Positions 7,794 to 16,996 of a stretch of 64,000 nt of DNA are shown here, piece after piece. The position numbers and the translations under genes were made by a program. Positions within the stretch are counted from its first letter, which is position 1. Every line of letters starts with the position of its first letter. The stretch is from Tritonibacter horizontis (GTDB lineage: Bacteria > Pseudomonadota > Alphaproteobacteria > Rhodobacterales > Rhodobacteraceae), in the NCBI RefSeq assembly GCF_001518015.1, contig NZ_LPUY01000100.1:17050-81049 (forward strand). The letters are read 5' to 3'. Under the pieces are notes generated by a model. The model saw nothing but the letters and a program-made list of their open reading frames with translations, made no database searches and was not told the origin of the DNA.

Positions 7794-10103
7794 ATGAACA
7801 AGCAGGTCGAGAAGTTCGGAAAAAGCCAACCCCTGACGCGGGTTGAGGATCAGCGGTTTCTGACCGGGCAGGGGCGGTATCTGGAAGACACCATGCCTGA
7901 GGGCGCGCTGACCGCTTATGTGTTTCGCAGCCCCGTGGCGCATGCGGAGATCACCACGCTGAATGTCGAGGACGCCCGCGCGGCAGACGGCGTGCATCTG
8001 GTGTTGACGCAGGCTGATCTGGTGGCGGCGGGCATCGAGGCACGTCTTGACGGGGCGCTGGTCAAGAACATTGACGGCAGTTCCGGCGCAGCCCCCGTGC
8101 GCCCGGTGCTGGCGGGCGACCGGGTGCGCTATGTCGGAGAGCCGGTGGCGGTGGTCATCGCCGATACCCTGGATCAGGCCCGCGACGCGGCAGAGTTGAT
8201 CGAGTTCGACTATGACGATCTTGACGTGAAACTCGACCTGGCGGTCGGCGGCCCGGAGATCCACCCCGAAGCGCCCGGCAACCGGGCCTTCAACTGGGGG
8301 CTGGGCGACAAGGCGGCGACCGACGCGGCCTTTGACAAGGCCGCCCACACCGTGCGCCTGCAAGTGGTGGACAACCGGATCATCGTGAATTCGATGGAAC
8401 CGCGTGGCTGTCATGCCGTCTGGTCGCAGGGACGCCTGCATTTCACCTATGGCGGTCAGGGCGTCTGGGCCATGAAAGATCAAATGGTGCAGAAATTTAA
8501 CCTGTCGCCAGAGGATGTGCACGTGGTGACGCCGGACGTTGGCGGCGGCTTTGGCATGAAGGGGATGCCCTATCCGGAGTACTTTGTCGTGGCGCAGGCG
8601 GCACGGGTCCTGGACCGCCCGGTGGGCTGGATGTCGGACCGTACCGAAGCCATGCTGAGCGACAACAGCGGTCGGGATCTGACCTCGCTTGCGGAGCTGG
8701 CGTTTGATGCGGATCTGAAGATCACCGCCTACCGCGTGCATACGCATTGTAACCTTGGGGCCTATAATTCGCATTTCGGGCAGCCGATCCAGACACAACT
8801 GTTTTCGCGTGTCTTGGCAGGGGTCTACGACATCCAGACCGCCTGGCTCGAGGTCGATGGGATCTATACCAACACCACTCAGGTCGATGCCTATCGCGGC
8901 GCTGGCCGACCCGAGGCGATCTATGTGCTGGAGCGGGTGATGGACCGCGCGGCGCGGGATCTCGGGGTCGATCCGCTGGAGCTGCGGCGGCGGAACTTTA
9001 TCGCGCCGCAGAAGTTTCCATACCGTTCGGTCTCGGACGAGACCTATGACGTAGGGGATTTCAACCTGGTGCTTTCGCGATTGGAAAAAGAAGCCGACCT
9101 TGCCGGATTCGCAGCCCGTCGTGCCAAGGACGAGGCTGAAGGTCGTTACCGGGGCGCAGGGCTTTGTTACTATATCGAAAGTATTCTGGGTGATCCTTCC
9201 GAGTCCGCAGATGTGGAATTTCTGGAGGACGGTCGTGTGAACATCTATGTCGGCACGCAAAGCAACGGACAGGGGCATGAAACCGTTTATGCCAAGTTCC
9301 TTGCTGACCAGACCGGAATTCCGTTTAGCGCCATCACTGTCATTCAGGGCGACAGCGACCGTATCGCCAAGGGCGGCGGCACCGGGGGGTCCCGGTCTGT
9401 GACCACACAGGCGAATGCGACCCTGGCTACGGTCGACAAGATGGTCACCGCTTTTGCACCGTTCATCGCCGATGAACTGGGAGTTGCGGCGGAAGCTGTC
9501 GAATTCGACGGCGAAACCTTCCGCGCGCCGGGATCCAACCTTACGCCGACCGTTCTGGAAGCGGCCGAACTGGCGCGGGAGCGGGGGCGCGAGGACTTGC
9601 TGCGCCATCAGGCAACGGCGGTTCTGGATGGGCGATCCTTTCCGAACGGGGCGCATCTGGCAGAGATCGTGGTTGATCCGGAAACCGGTCAGTCGGTTGT
9701 CGATCGCTATACGGTCGTCGACGATTTCGGCAACCTGATCAATCCGATGCTGGCCGAAGGTCAGGTGCATGGTGGTGTCGCGCAGGGGCTGGGTCAGGCG
9801 ATGCTGGAACATGTTGTCTATGACACGGAGGGGCAATTGCTCACGGCAACGTTCATGGACTACGCCATGCCGCGTGCCGAAGATATGCCCTGGGTCGGGT
9901 TCACCTCGGAACCGGTGCCGTCAACGCAGAACCCGATGGGTATGAAGGGCTGCGGCGAGGCAGGTACCGTCGGGGCGCTGGCCGCGGTCGCCAATGCCAT
10001 GCAGGACGCGCTGTGGGATCGGGGCGTGCGTCAGGTGGACATGCCGTTCACGCCAGTCAAACTATGGGAGTTGTTGCAGGATGTTCCTCAAGCGGCTGAG
10101 TAA
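7794..10103 (+). CDS. xanthine dehydrogenase/CO dehydrogenase family molybdopterin-binding large subunit (form-II CoxL type)
   Basis: A 769-residue molybdenum hydroxylase large subunit. The start MNKQVEKFGKSQPLTRVED follows GAGGGAG at 7 bases. The domains are in order: the N-terminal a/b hammerhead (EDQRFLTGQGRYLED), then the MPT-binding domains. The active-site loop is AYRGAGR (366-372), the form II signature rather than the AYRCSFR of true CO dehydrogenase. The conserved catalytic glutamate lies in KGCGEAGTVGA near the C-terminus. No FAD (CoxM) or 2Fe-2S (CoxS) subunit gene is adjacent, so partners must be encoded elsewhere. The substrate is unknown; an aldehyde, purine or N-heterocycle is possible. 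Confidence 0.9.
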   Translation: MNKQVEKFGKSQPLTRVEDQRFLTGQGRYLEDTMPEGALTAYVFRSPVAHAEITTLNVEDARAADGVHLVLTQADLVAAGIEARLDGALVKNIDGSSGAAPVRPVLAGDRVRYVGEPVAVVIADTLDQARDAAELIEFDYDDLDVKLDLAVGGPEIHPEAPGNRAFNWGLGDKAATDAAFDKAAHTVRLQVVDNRIIVNSMEPRGCHAVWSQGRLHFTYGGQGVWAMKDQMVQKFNLSPEDVHVVTPDVGGGFGMKGMPYPEYFVVAQAARVLDRPVGWMSDRTEAMLSDNSGRDLTSLAELAFDADLKITAYRVHTHCNLGAYNSHFGQPIQTQLFSRVLAGVYDIQTAWLEVDGIYTNTTQVDAYRGAGRPEAIYVLERVMDRAARDLGVDPLELRRRNFIAPQKFPYRSVSDETYDVGDFNLVLSRLEKEADLAGFAARRAKDEAEGRYRGAGLCYYIESILGDPSESADVEFLEDGRVNIYVGTQSNGQGHETVYAKFLADQTGIPFSAITVIQGDSDRIAKGGGTGGSRSVTTQANATLATVDKMVTAFAPFIADELGVAAEAVEFDGETFRAPGSNLTPTVLEAAELARERGREDLLRHQATAVLDGRSFPNGAHLAEIVVDPETGQSVVDRYTVVDDFGNLINPMLAEGQVHGGVAQGLGQAMLEHVVYDTEGQLLTATFMDYAMPRAEDMPWVGFTSEPVPSTQNPMGMKGCGEAGTVGALAAVANAMQDALWDRGVRQVDMPFTPVKLWELLQDVPQAAE

Positions 10104-11166
10104 AGGTGTTCTGGGATGGCTCGGGCGGCCACGGCTGCTGTCCGCGCAATCCTCGGAGTCCGTTGCTCGTGGGCCGCAATGCCACGTGATCATCCTCGAT
10201 GGGACCATGTCGTCGCTGGAGCCGGGGCATGAAACCCATGCCGGCATGGCCTACAGGCTGTGCAAGGAAATGGGGCCGGGCGTGTCGGTCTACTACGAGG
10301 CGGGCGTGCAATGGTCGGCCTGGAATAAGACGGCCGATGTGATGGTCGGGCGCGGCATAAATCGCAAAATTCGCCGCGCCTACGGGTATCTTGCCTCGCG
10401 CTACCGCCCCGGCGACAAGATCTTTTTGCTGGGGTATTCGCGCGGGGCCTATGCCGTGCGCTCGCTGGCGGGGGTGCTGGGGGCGGTCGGGCTGTTGAAA
10501 CAGCAGCACGCGACCGTTCGCAATATCCGCACCGCTTACCGCCACTACCAGCTGAGCAGCGGCGCCGAGGTTCGCGCAGCTTTTGCACGCGCCCATTGTC
10601 ACGAGACAACTGAGGTCGAGATGGTCGGGGTCTGGGACACGGTCAAGGCGCTGGGGCTGCGGTTTCCGATCCTGTGGCGCTGGGCGGAGACCCGACATGC
10701 CTTTCACGACCATCGGCTGGGCGCACATGTAAAGGCAGGCTTTCAGGCGCTGGCACTGGACGAAACCCGGGATGTCTACACACCCGTGCTGTGGGACAGT
10801 AACGAAGGATCCGGCGGGCAGATCGAACAGGTCTGGTTCCGTGGCTCGCATGGGGATATTGGCGGCCAGCTTGGCGGCTTCGAGGCTGCGCGCCCCTTGG
10901 CCAATATTCCGTTGATCTGGATGCTGGAACGGGCGGAGATGTCCGGCCTGCCGCTGCCACGTGACTGGCGCATGCGGTTTCCGGTGGATGCAGATGCGCC
11001 GACGGTCGGAACCTGGTCTGGCTGGGGCAAGATCTTTCTCTTGCGCAGTCGCCGCAAGGTGGGACGGGACATCAGCGAAAAGATCCACCCGAGTGCCCGA
11101 TCCTCCCATGAGGCCCGCAAATCGGCGCATTGGCGTGCGTTTTTTCTGCGCCGGACCCCACATTGA
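10081..11166 (+). CDS. DUF2235 alpha/beta hydrolase (Tle1-like)
   Basis: A 361-residue protein of the DUF2235 family, related to type VI secretion phospholipase Tle1. The serine-hydrolase elements are visible: FLLGYSRGAYAVRSLAG with nucleophile Ser120, the acid in VGVWDTV (Asp186), and the histidine in WFRGSHGDIGGQ (His257). The start MFLKRLSKGV at 10081 overlaps the end of the CoxL-type gene by 23 bases, so the two are co-transcribed. No VgrG, immunity gene or signal peptide is present, so a secreted effector role is not supported here. Confidence 0.85.
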   Translation: MFLKRLSKGVLGWLGRPRLLSAQSSESVARGPQCHVIILDGTMSSLEPGHETHAGMAYRLCKEMGPGVSVYYEAGVQWSAWNKTADVMVGRGINRKIRRAYGYLASRYRPGDKIFLLGYSRGAYAVRSLAGVLGAVGLLKQQHATVRNIRTAYRHYQLSSGAEVRAAFARAHCHETTEVEMVGVWDTVKALGLRFPILWRWAETRHAFHDHRLGAHVKAGFQALALDETRDVYTPVLWDSNEGSGGQIEQVWFRGSHGDIGGQLGGFEAARPLANIPLIWMLERAEMSGLPLPRDWRMRFPVDADAPTVGTWSGWGKIFLLRSRRKVGRDISEKIHPSARSSHEARKSAHWRAFFLRRTPH

Positions 11167-11326
11167 ACCGATTGTGACATTGAACCAGGGGGCTTTCGGG
11201 CGAGCGAACGCGCCTCGCTTCGGTGCCCGTGTCAGTGTCTGGGGCAAGGCCCTTGGCCCGTGGCCCTGTCGCGCCTACAAATGTATCCAGGCCAACAGGG
11301 CATGGGTATGAACACAGGCGGGACAG

Positions 11327-12283
11327 ATGGCAGAGGACGGACGAGCGGACCCAACGGATCGGCAGGCGATGTTTCTGACCTATACCGGGATGGAAACCGA
11401 TCTGATATTTACCCAAGGGGTCGCGCTGCCGGGGTTCGCGGCCTTTGCATTGCTTGAAACGCCAGAGGGACGGGAGAGGATTCAGACCTATTACCGGGAC
11501 CTGATTGCGATCGGGGCGCAATACGGGCTTGGGGTGATCCTGGAAAGCCCGACCTGGGTTGCCCACCGGGACCGGGCGGCCGCGCTGGGCTATGGGGCCG
11601 AGGCGCTGGCTGCGTTGAATCGGCAGGCCATCGACCAGATGTGCGCGGCGCGAACGCTCTATGGTGATCTTCCGACCCTCATCAGCGCCAATATCGGGCC
11701 GCGTTTTGATGCCTATGCGCCGCAAGGCCGGATGAGCGTGGCCGAGGCAGACGACTATCACAGCGAACAGATAGCGGTTCTGGCGCAGACGCAGGTTGAT
11801 CTGCTCAGCGGCTATACGCTGGCCTGCAGCAACGAAGCGAGCGGCATCGTAAGAGCGGCCAAACAGCGTGACCTGCCGGTTGTGATCGCTTTTACGGTCG
11901 AGACAGACGGACGCCTGCCAACGGGAGAAACGCTGCAGGATGCGATCCAAACGGTGGATGCGGCCACAGGCGGGTATGCGGCCTATTTCATGATCAATTG
12001 CGCCCACCCCGACCATTTTGCCGAAACGCTGGAAGACGCGCCCTGGATGCAGCGGCTGCGTGGGGTCGTGGCCAATGCCTCGCGGTGCAGCCACGCAGAG
12101 CTGGACGACGCGCAAGAGCTGGACGCGGGCGATCCGGTGGCGCTGGCACAGGACCTGTCGGCCATCGCCCGACGTTTTGCACAGATCAGCGTTCTTGGCG
12201 GGTGCTGCGGCACCGATATGCGCCACCTGGCCGAGATTGCAAAGCAGGCCCCGAAAGACCGGGCCGTGACACCCCCCGGCTGA
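11327..12283 (+). CDS. homocysteine S-methyltransferase family protein
   Basis: A 318-residue Zn-dependent methyltransferase (Pfam S-methyl_trans) that would pass a methyl group from S-methylmethionine, betaine or a similar donor to homocysteine. Zinc ligands are seen as the Cys of FMINCAHP and the pair in VLGGCCGTDMRH; the barrel start YTGMETDLIFTQG replaces the usual DGGMGTEL. A second possible start lies at 11369 (MFLTYTGMETDL). Its neighbours metF and metR fit methionine synthesis. Confidence 0.88.
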   Translation: MAEDGRADPTDRQAMFLTYTGMETDLIFTQGVALPGFAAFALLETPEGRERIQTYYRDLIAIGAQYGLGVILESPTWVAHRDRAAALGYGAEALAALNRQAIDQMCAARTLYGDLPTLISANIGPRFDAYAPQGRMSVAEADDYHSEQIAVLAQTQVDLLSGYTLACSNEASGIVRAAKQRDLPVVIAFTVETDGRLPTGETLQDAIQTVDAATGGYAAYFMINCAHPDHFAETLEDAPWMQRLRGVVANASRCSHAELDDAQELDAGDPVALAQDLSAIARRFAQISVLGGCCGTDMRHLAEIAKQAPKDRAVTPPG

Positions 12284-12301
12284 GGCGGGCGATGCCGGTC
12301 G

Positions 12302-12784
12302 TCAGGGTGCCAGTTTCATCACGATACATGTGGTGGAGCCCGTGGCATAAAGCTTGCCATCCTCGACGCCACGGATTTCGCCATGCGCAATCCCGGTGGA
12401 GCGGCCGACGTGGTCAATCTCGCCCCAGCAATCGACGGTCATGCCAAGCGGGATCGGGCGCAGGATGTTGATCTTGTATTCCAGCGTTGTGTAGACGGAG
12501 CCTTTTGGCACCCGGGTCATCACCGCGCAGGCCATGGCGCTGTCCAGAAGGGTGCCGTACCAGCCGCCGTGCACGGTGCCCATCGGGTTTGTGACTGCAA
12601 ACTCCGGGGTGCCGCGAAACACCACGCGTCCGGGGGCAACGCTGTGCAGGGTATAGCCCATGGTGGTGCCGATGGGCGGGCCGGGCAGGCGGCCCTCCAG
12701 GATGCCGGTCATGAATTCAAGGCCGGAGATCGTCGCGATCTCGGCCATTGGCATCAGGTCCTGGGCTGAAGTTGCAATGGCCAT
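12302..12784 (-). CDS. PaaI-family hotdog thioesterase
   Basis: A 160-residue acyl-CoA thioesterase-fold protein. The family core NPMGTVHGGWYGTLLDSAMA holds the HGG and acidic catalytic region, followed by TLEYKINILRPI and the C-terminal RSTGIAHGEIRG strand. GGAGG lies 5 bases before the ATG. It converges on the homocysteine methyltransferase gene (18-bp gap) and lies 62 bp past metF on the same strand. Substrate unknown. Confidence 0.88.
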   Translation of the reverse strand: MAIATSAQDLMPMAEIATISGLEFMTGILEGRLPGPPIGTTMGYTLHSVAPGRVVFRGTPEFAVTNPMGTVHGGWYGTLLDSAMACAVMTRVPKGSVYTTLEYKINILRPIPLGMTVDCWGEIDHVGRSTGIAHGEIRGVEDGKLYATGSTTCIVMKLAP

Positions 12785-12846
12785 GGCGTCCTCCGGGCTT
12801 TTGCTGTTGCGCAGAAGCTAGGAGGACGCAGAGCCGTCAACAAGGC

Positions 12847-13716
12847 TTACGCCACGTTCTCCAGGCGGATCTTGGATTTGACCCCAAGCGCATGGCAGAC
12901 ATCGCGGGTCAGCTCGGGGCGGTTGAGCGTATAGAAATGCAGTTTCTTCACGCCGCCTTCGAGCAGCTCTGTGCACAGTTCCGAACACAGCGCCGTCGCC
13001 AGCAGGTCGCAGCGGTCGTCGCGCTGGGCCTTGTCAAAGGCTTCGTCCAGCCAGGCCGGGATCGTGGTGCCACAGGCCTCGGCAAAGCGGCGCACGCCTT
13101 TCCAATTCTCGATCGGCAGGATGCCGGGGGTGATGCGGTCGGTGTCGATCCCGGCCTTGGCGCAGGCGTCGCGGAAGCGGAAAAAGCTTTCTGCTTCGAA
13201 GAAGAACTGTGTAAGCGCCTCGGTGGCACCGGCGTCCAGCTTGCGTTTCAGCCAGTCGACATTGGCCTGCTGGCTGGCGGCTTCCGGGTGGCTTTCAGGA
13301 TAGGCGCCGACGCAGAGGTTGAATTTCCCCTTGGCGGCCAGCGCCTCGATCAGCTCGACAGAGGAGGCAAAACCATCCTCTGTTGGGGCAAAGCTGCCCT
13401 GATCCTTTGGCGGGTCGCCGCGCAGGGCGACAATATCGGTGATCCCGGCCTCGGCATATTGATCGGCAATGGCGAGGGTTTCGGCGCGGGTGGCGGACAC
13501 ACAGGTCAGATGCGCTGCAACCTTCAGGCCGGAATTCTTGTGCAGGGTGGTGACCGCATCGCGGGTCAACTCGCGGGTGGTGCCGCCCGCGCCATAGGTC
13601 ACGGAGACAAACCGCGGCCCCAGCGGCGACAACGACTGCACGGTATCCCAAAGACGGAAGGAGGCTTCGAGGTTCTTGGGCGGGAAAAATTCAAAGGAAA
13701 TTTCAGGCGTGCTCAC
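12847..13716 (-). CDS. metF: methylenetetrahydrofolate reductase
   Basis: A 289-residue FAD enzyme that reduces 5,10-methylene-THF to 5-methyl-THF for methionine synthesis. It shows ISFEFFPPKNLEASF at the N-terminus, FVSVTYGAGG, LTCVSATRAE, ALRGDPP and PESHPEA. I chose the GTG at 13716 because GAGGAGAC sits 7 bases upstream and the length then matches bacterial MetF; an ATG at 13806 would add 30 unrelated residues. It is divergent from metR with a MetR box between them. Confidence 0.95.
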   Translation of the reverse strand: MSTPEISFEFFPPKNLEASFRLWDTVQSLSPLGPRFVSVTYGAGGTTRELTRDAVTTLHKNSGLKVAAHLTCVSATRAETLAIADQYAEAGITDIVALRGDPPKDQGSFAPTEDGFASSVELIEALAAKGKFNLCVGAYPESHPEAASQQANVDWLKRKLDAGATEALTQFFFEAESFFRFRDACAKAGIDTDRITPGILPIENWKGVRRFAEACGTTIPAWLDEAFDKAQRDDRCDLLATALCSELCTELLEGGVKKLHFYTLNRPELTRDVCHALGVKSKIRLENVA

Positions 13717-13835
13717 TGTCTCTGTCTCCTCAAGGTCCACCGGGACCGGAATGGGGGCGATCTGCGGCGCTGTGTCGCTTTTGACGGCGCAAGGGTCGCA
13801 AGTCATTTGACCCCTTGTGTCACGAGAACTAAGAG

Positions 13836-13848
13836 TGAAGCAAATTCA
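13836..13848. promoter_or_regulatory. MetR binding site between metF and metR
   Basis: The 13 bases TGAAGCAAATTCA match the MetR consensus TGAA-N5-TTCA exactly. The site is 35 bp upstream of the metR ATG and 120 bp upstream of the metF GTG, the classic position for homocysteine-dependent control of metF with autoregulation of metR. Confidence 0.8.
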
Positions 13849-13882
13849 TATTTCTCAAGAACAACATGAGGCGCACCGTAGA

Positions 13883-14788
13883 ATGCACATCGAGTTCCGT
13901 CATCTGCGCACGATCAAGGCGATTCACGAGGAGGGGGGACTGGCCCGCGCGGCGGATCAGTTGAACATCACCCAAAGCGCGCTGAGCCATCAGATCAAGG
14001 GGTTGGAGGAGCAAACCGGGGTGGAGCTTTTCCTGCGCCGCTCCAAGCCGATGAAACTGTCGGCGGCCGGCATGCGGTTGTTGCGACTGGCGGATCAGAT
14101 TCTGCCCCAGGTCGAGGCGGCTCAGGCAGAATTTGCCGCTTTGCGTGATGGCGAGGCGGGGCGGTTGCATATCGCGATCGAATGCCACGCCTGTTTCGAA
14201 TGGCTGTTTCCAGTGCTGGAAGGGTTCCGCAAAAGCTGGGGCGACGTCGATGTGGACATCCGTCCGGGCCTGGCGTTCGAGGCGATGCCGGCGCTGAAAC
14301 GCGAAGAAGTGGATCTGGTGGTGTCTTCCGACCCGGAAGAGCTGCCGGGGGTGACCTTCATCGAACTCTTCGATTATAACCCGGTTTTTGTGGCGTCGGC
14401 GCAGCATCCGCTGGCGGCGAAACCCTATGTCGAGGCCGAGGATTTCCGGGGGCAGACCCTGATCACCTATCCGGTGGACCGGACCCGGCTGGATGTGTTC
14501 AGCCAGCTTCTGATTCCGGCGGGGGTCGAGCCTGCGAGCATCCGAAAGGTGGAACTGACGGCGGTGATCCTGTTGCTTGTTGCCTCGAACCGGGGGGTGT
14601 CGGTGCTGCCGGACTGGGTGGTCCGCGAGGTGAAGTATTCGTCCGATTATGTGACCCGCCCCCTGACCGAGGCCGGGATTACCCGTCGGCTTTATGCGGC
14701 GATCCGCAGCGATGATGAGGGCAAGCCCTACATGCAGGAGCTGATCCGCCTGGCACGGGTCGAAGCGCGCAAACTGCAACAGAAATAG
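13883..14788 (+). CDS. metR: LysR-family regulator of methionine genes
   Basis: A 301-residue LysR-type regulator. The start MHIEFRHLRTIKAIHEEGGL begins the winged helix; the helix-turn-helix is LARAADQLNITQSALSHQIK, and the effector domain follows from about residue 90. Specific MetR features are LHIAIECHACFEWLFP and the region around LITYPVDRTRLDVF. A longer start at 13817 is rejected because it would run through the MetR box. It is expected to sense homocysteine and to control metF and itself. Confidence 0.93.
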   Translation: MHIEFRHLRTIKAIHEEGGLARAADQLNITQSALSHQIKGLEEQTGVELFLRRSKPMKLSAAGMRLLRLADQILPQVEAAQAEFAALRDGEAGRLHIAIECHACFEWLFPVLEGFRKSWGDVDVDIRPGLAFEAMPALKREEVDLVVSSDPEELPGVTFIELFDYNPVFVASAQHPLAAKPYVEAEDFRGQTLITYPVDRTRLDVFSQLLIPAGVEPASIRKVELTAVILLLVASNRGVSVLPDWVVREVKYSSDYVTRPLTEAGITRRLYAAIRSDDEGKPYMQELIRLARVEARKLQQK

Positions 14789-14854
14789 TGTCGCGACGCG
14801 CCCCACGGACGCAGCATGCGCCAGCGGTGCGCGTCGCGGCACCAGAAGACCGTA

Positions 14855-15880
14855 TCAGTCCAGTTTCACCACCTGTTTGCCGGTGTTGCCGCCCTTGAGC
14901 ATCTTTATGAACGCCTCAGGTGCATTCTCCAGACCGGTCGCCACATCCTCGACAAAGCGCACCTGACCACCGGCGACCAGTGGCGAGACCTCTTTGAGGA
15001 AGGCCGGGTAGCGGTCATAGTGATTGGCGATGATGAAACCGCTGATGGTGAGATGCTTGACCAGCACCGTGCGCCACAGGCCGGGCGCGGTCAGCCGGGT
15101 GTCGCTGGTTTCGCCATCATACCAGGCGATCATGCCGCAGAGGGGAATGCGCCCGAAACGGTTCATCAGCGGCAGCACCGCTTCCAGGACCTTGCCGCCA
15201 ACGTTTTCAAAATAGATGTCGATGCCATCGGGGCAGGCCTCGGCCAGGGCGGCGCGCAGGTCCTTGGCCGTGGCATAGGACCGGTGGTCGAGACAGGCAT
15301 CAAACCCAAAGGTATCGGTGGCGAGTTTGCATTTGTCGGCACCTCCCGCGATGCCGACAACCTTGAGCCCGCGCGCCCGCGCCAGCTGGCCCACCATGGA
15401 TCCGACCGGCCCGGTTGCGGCAGCGACCACGAGGGTCTCGCCCGCTTTGGGGCGGCCGATTTCGTTCAACCCGTGCCAGCCGGTGAACCCCGGCATTCCC
15501 AGCACGCCGAGCGCGGCAGAAATGGGCTGCAACGCGGGATCCAGCTTTTGCAATTGGGCGCCGGGCAGGCAGCCATGGCTGGCCCAGCCGAACATGCCCA
15601 GAACCGTATCGCCCGGCGCAAGGTCGGGATGGTTCGAGGTGACAACCTCGCCCACCGCGCCGCCCTCCATCGCGCCGCCCACCGGCACCGGATCGGCATA
15701 GGAGGCCACGTCGCTCATGCGGCCGCGCATGTAGGGGTCGAGGGACATGTACTGGGCCTTCACCAGGACCTCGCCCGGACCGGGGGTCGGCAAGTCTGTG
15801 GTCTCCAGCCGGAAATTCTCTGCTGTCGGGGCGCCCTCGGGACGGCTGTTGAGGACGATACGCTGCATCTTGGATGTCAT
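14855..15880 (-). CDS. NADP-dependent MDR oxidoreductase (CurA/PTGR type)
   Basis: A 341-residue medium-chain dehydrogenase/reductase without catalytic zinc ligands. It has the CurA/leukotriene B4 dehydrogenase look: SLDPYMRGRMSD near the N-terminus, GFTGWHGLNEIGRPKAGETL, the nucleotide-binding VVAAATGPVGSMVGQLA, YFENVGG and the C-terminal VKLD. These enzymes reduce the double bond of enones using NADPH. The start at 15880 (MTSKMQRIVLN) follows AAAGGAG; a second ATG lies four codons later. Confidence 0.9.
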   Translation of the reverse strand: MTSKMQRIVLNSRPEGAPTAENFRLETTDLPTPGPGEVLVKAQYMSLDPYMRGRMSDVASYADPVPVGGAMEGGAVGEVVTSNHPDLAPGDTVLGMFGWASHGCLPGAQLQKLDPALQPISAALGVLGMPGFTGWHGLNEIGRPKAGETLVVAAATGPVGSMVGQLARARGLKVVGIAGGADKCKLATDTFGFDACLDHRSYATAKDLRAALAEACPDGIDIYFENVGGKVLEAVLPLMNRFGRIPLCGMIAWYDGETSDTRLTAPGLWRTVLVKHLTISGFIIANHYDRYPAFLKEVSPLVAGGQVRFVEDVATGLENAPEAFIKMLKGGNTGKQVVKLD

Positions 15881-16114
15881 AAGACGGATGCTCCTTTGAG
15901 TTTGGGCCGCTGCCATGTGCGGCGGCGGAGTCAGGATGTGAACCAAACAGTTCAGATCGGCTGATGCAAGCCCCGGCGCGACGTCAGGGCGGTTTTGACG
16001 CCGGGCTTGGTTTACCATATCCCCAACTGGGCCCGGTTTCTCCCTTGGCAAGGGCGGCGCGGGGGTGTATGGGCACCCTTTGACCGCATCTCCCCCGCAA
16101 GGACAGCTCGTACA

Positions 16115-16900
16115 ATGATTGGTAGCGCAAATCTCAATGTGATGATCAAGGCCGCCCGCAAGGCCGGCCGTTCCCTCGTGAAGGATTTCCGCGAAGTGGA
16201 AAACCTTCAGGTTTCCACCAAGGGGGCCGGAGATTTTGTCAGCCGCGCCGATATTGCCGCCGAACAGATCCTCAAGGAGGAGCTGATGGGCGCCCGCCCG
16301 ACCTATGGCTGGCTGGCGGAAGAGGGCGGCGAGGAGCCGGGCGAGGATCCGACGCGCCGCTGGATCGTCGATCCGCTCGATGGCACCACCAATTTCCTGC
16401 ATGGTCTGCCCCATTGGGCGATCTCCATCGCGCTGGAACACAAGGGCAAGATCGTTGCCGGTGTGGTTTTTGATGCGGCCAAGGACGAGATGTTCTTTGC
16501 CGAAAAGGGTACCGGAGCCTGGATGAACGAAACCCGTATTCGTGTCTCGTCGCGCCATCGGATGATCGAGTCTATTTTTGCCACCGGGCTGCCCTTTGCC
16601 GGCCGCTCGGACCTGCCGGAAACCCTGCAGGATCTTGCCCGTCTGATGCCGGCCTGTGCTGGCGTGCGCCGCTGGGGCGCTGCCGCGCTGGATATGGCCT
16701 ATGTGGCCGCTGGTCGCTACGAAGGGTTCTGGGAACGTCGCCTGAACGCCTGGGATCTGGCGGCGGGCATCATCATCGTCAAGGAAGCCGGCGGTCTGTG
16801 CGAGGCGCTTGATCCTGCGGCTTCGATTGTCGAAAGCGGTGAAGTGATCTGTTCAAACGAACCCATCTTTGAAAATTTCGCCAAGGTCATCCGCACCTAA
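16115..16900 (+). CDS. suhB: inositol monophosphatase family protein
   Basis: A 261-residue Mg-dependent phosphatase. Metal and active-site motifs are WLAEEGGE, DPLDGTTNFLHGLPHWA and WDLAAGIIIVKEAGG. The start MIGSANLNVMIKAARKAGR is the usual SuhB beginning, 11 bases after AAGGAC. It dephosphorylates inositol-1-phosphate and, in many bacteria, SuhB also associates with rRNA antitermination complexes. It is monocistronic with a terminator directly downstream. Confidence 0.93.
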   Translation: MIGSANLNVMIKAARKAGRSLVKDFREVENLQVSTKGAGDFVSRADIAAEQILKEELMGARPTYGWLAEEGGEEPGEDPTRRWIVDPLDGTTNFLHGLPHWAISIALEHKGKIVAGVVFDAAKDEMFFAEKGTGAWMNETRIRVSSRHRMIESIFATGLPFAGRSDLPETLQDLARLMPACAGVRRWGAAALDMAYVAAGRYEGFWERRLNAWDLAAGIIIVKEAGGLCEALDPAASIVESGEVICSNEPIFENFAKVIRT

Positions 16901-16928
16901 GCGCGTTTCAATCATTGCGGTGAGACAA

Positions 16929-16961
16929 GCGCGTGCCCGATGATCCGGGCGCGCGCTTTTT
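16929..16961 (+). terminator. rho-independent terminator of suhB
   Basis: An 11-bp stem, GCGCGTGCCCG (16929-16939) with CGGGCGCGCGC (16946-16956) and one G-U pair, encloses a 6-base loop and is followed by TTTTT. It starts 29 bases after the suhB stop. Confidence 0.9.
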
Positions 16962-16996
16962 CTTTGCGCCATGTTGGGGGAGAAGGCTGCCCGGCC

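Noticed and set aside
7260..9836. A long minus-strand open frame across the CoxL-type gene and its upstream spacer
   Set aside because: It overlaps a gene with clear motifs and has no ribosome site or family match.
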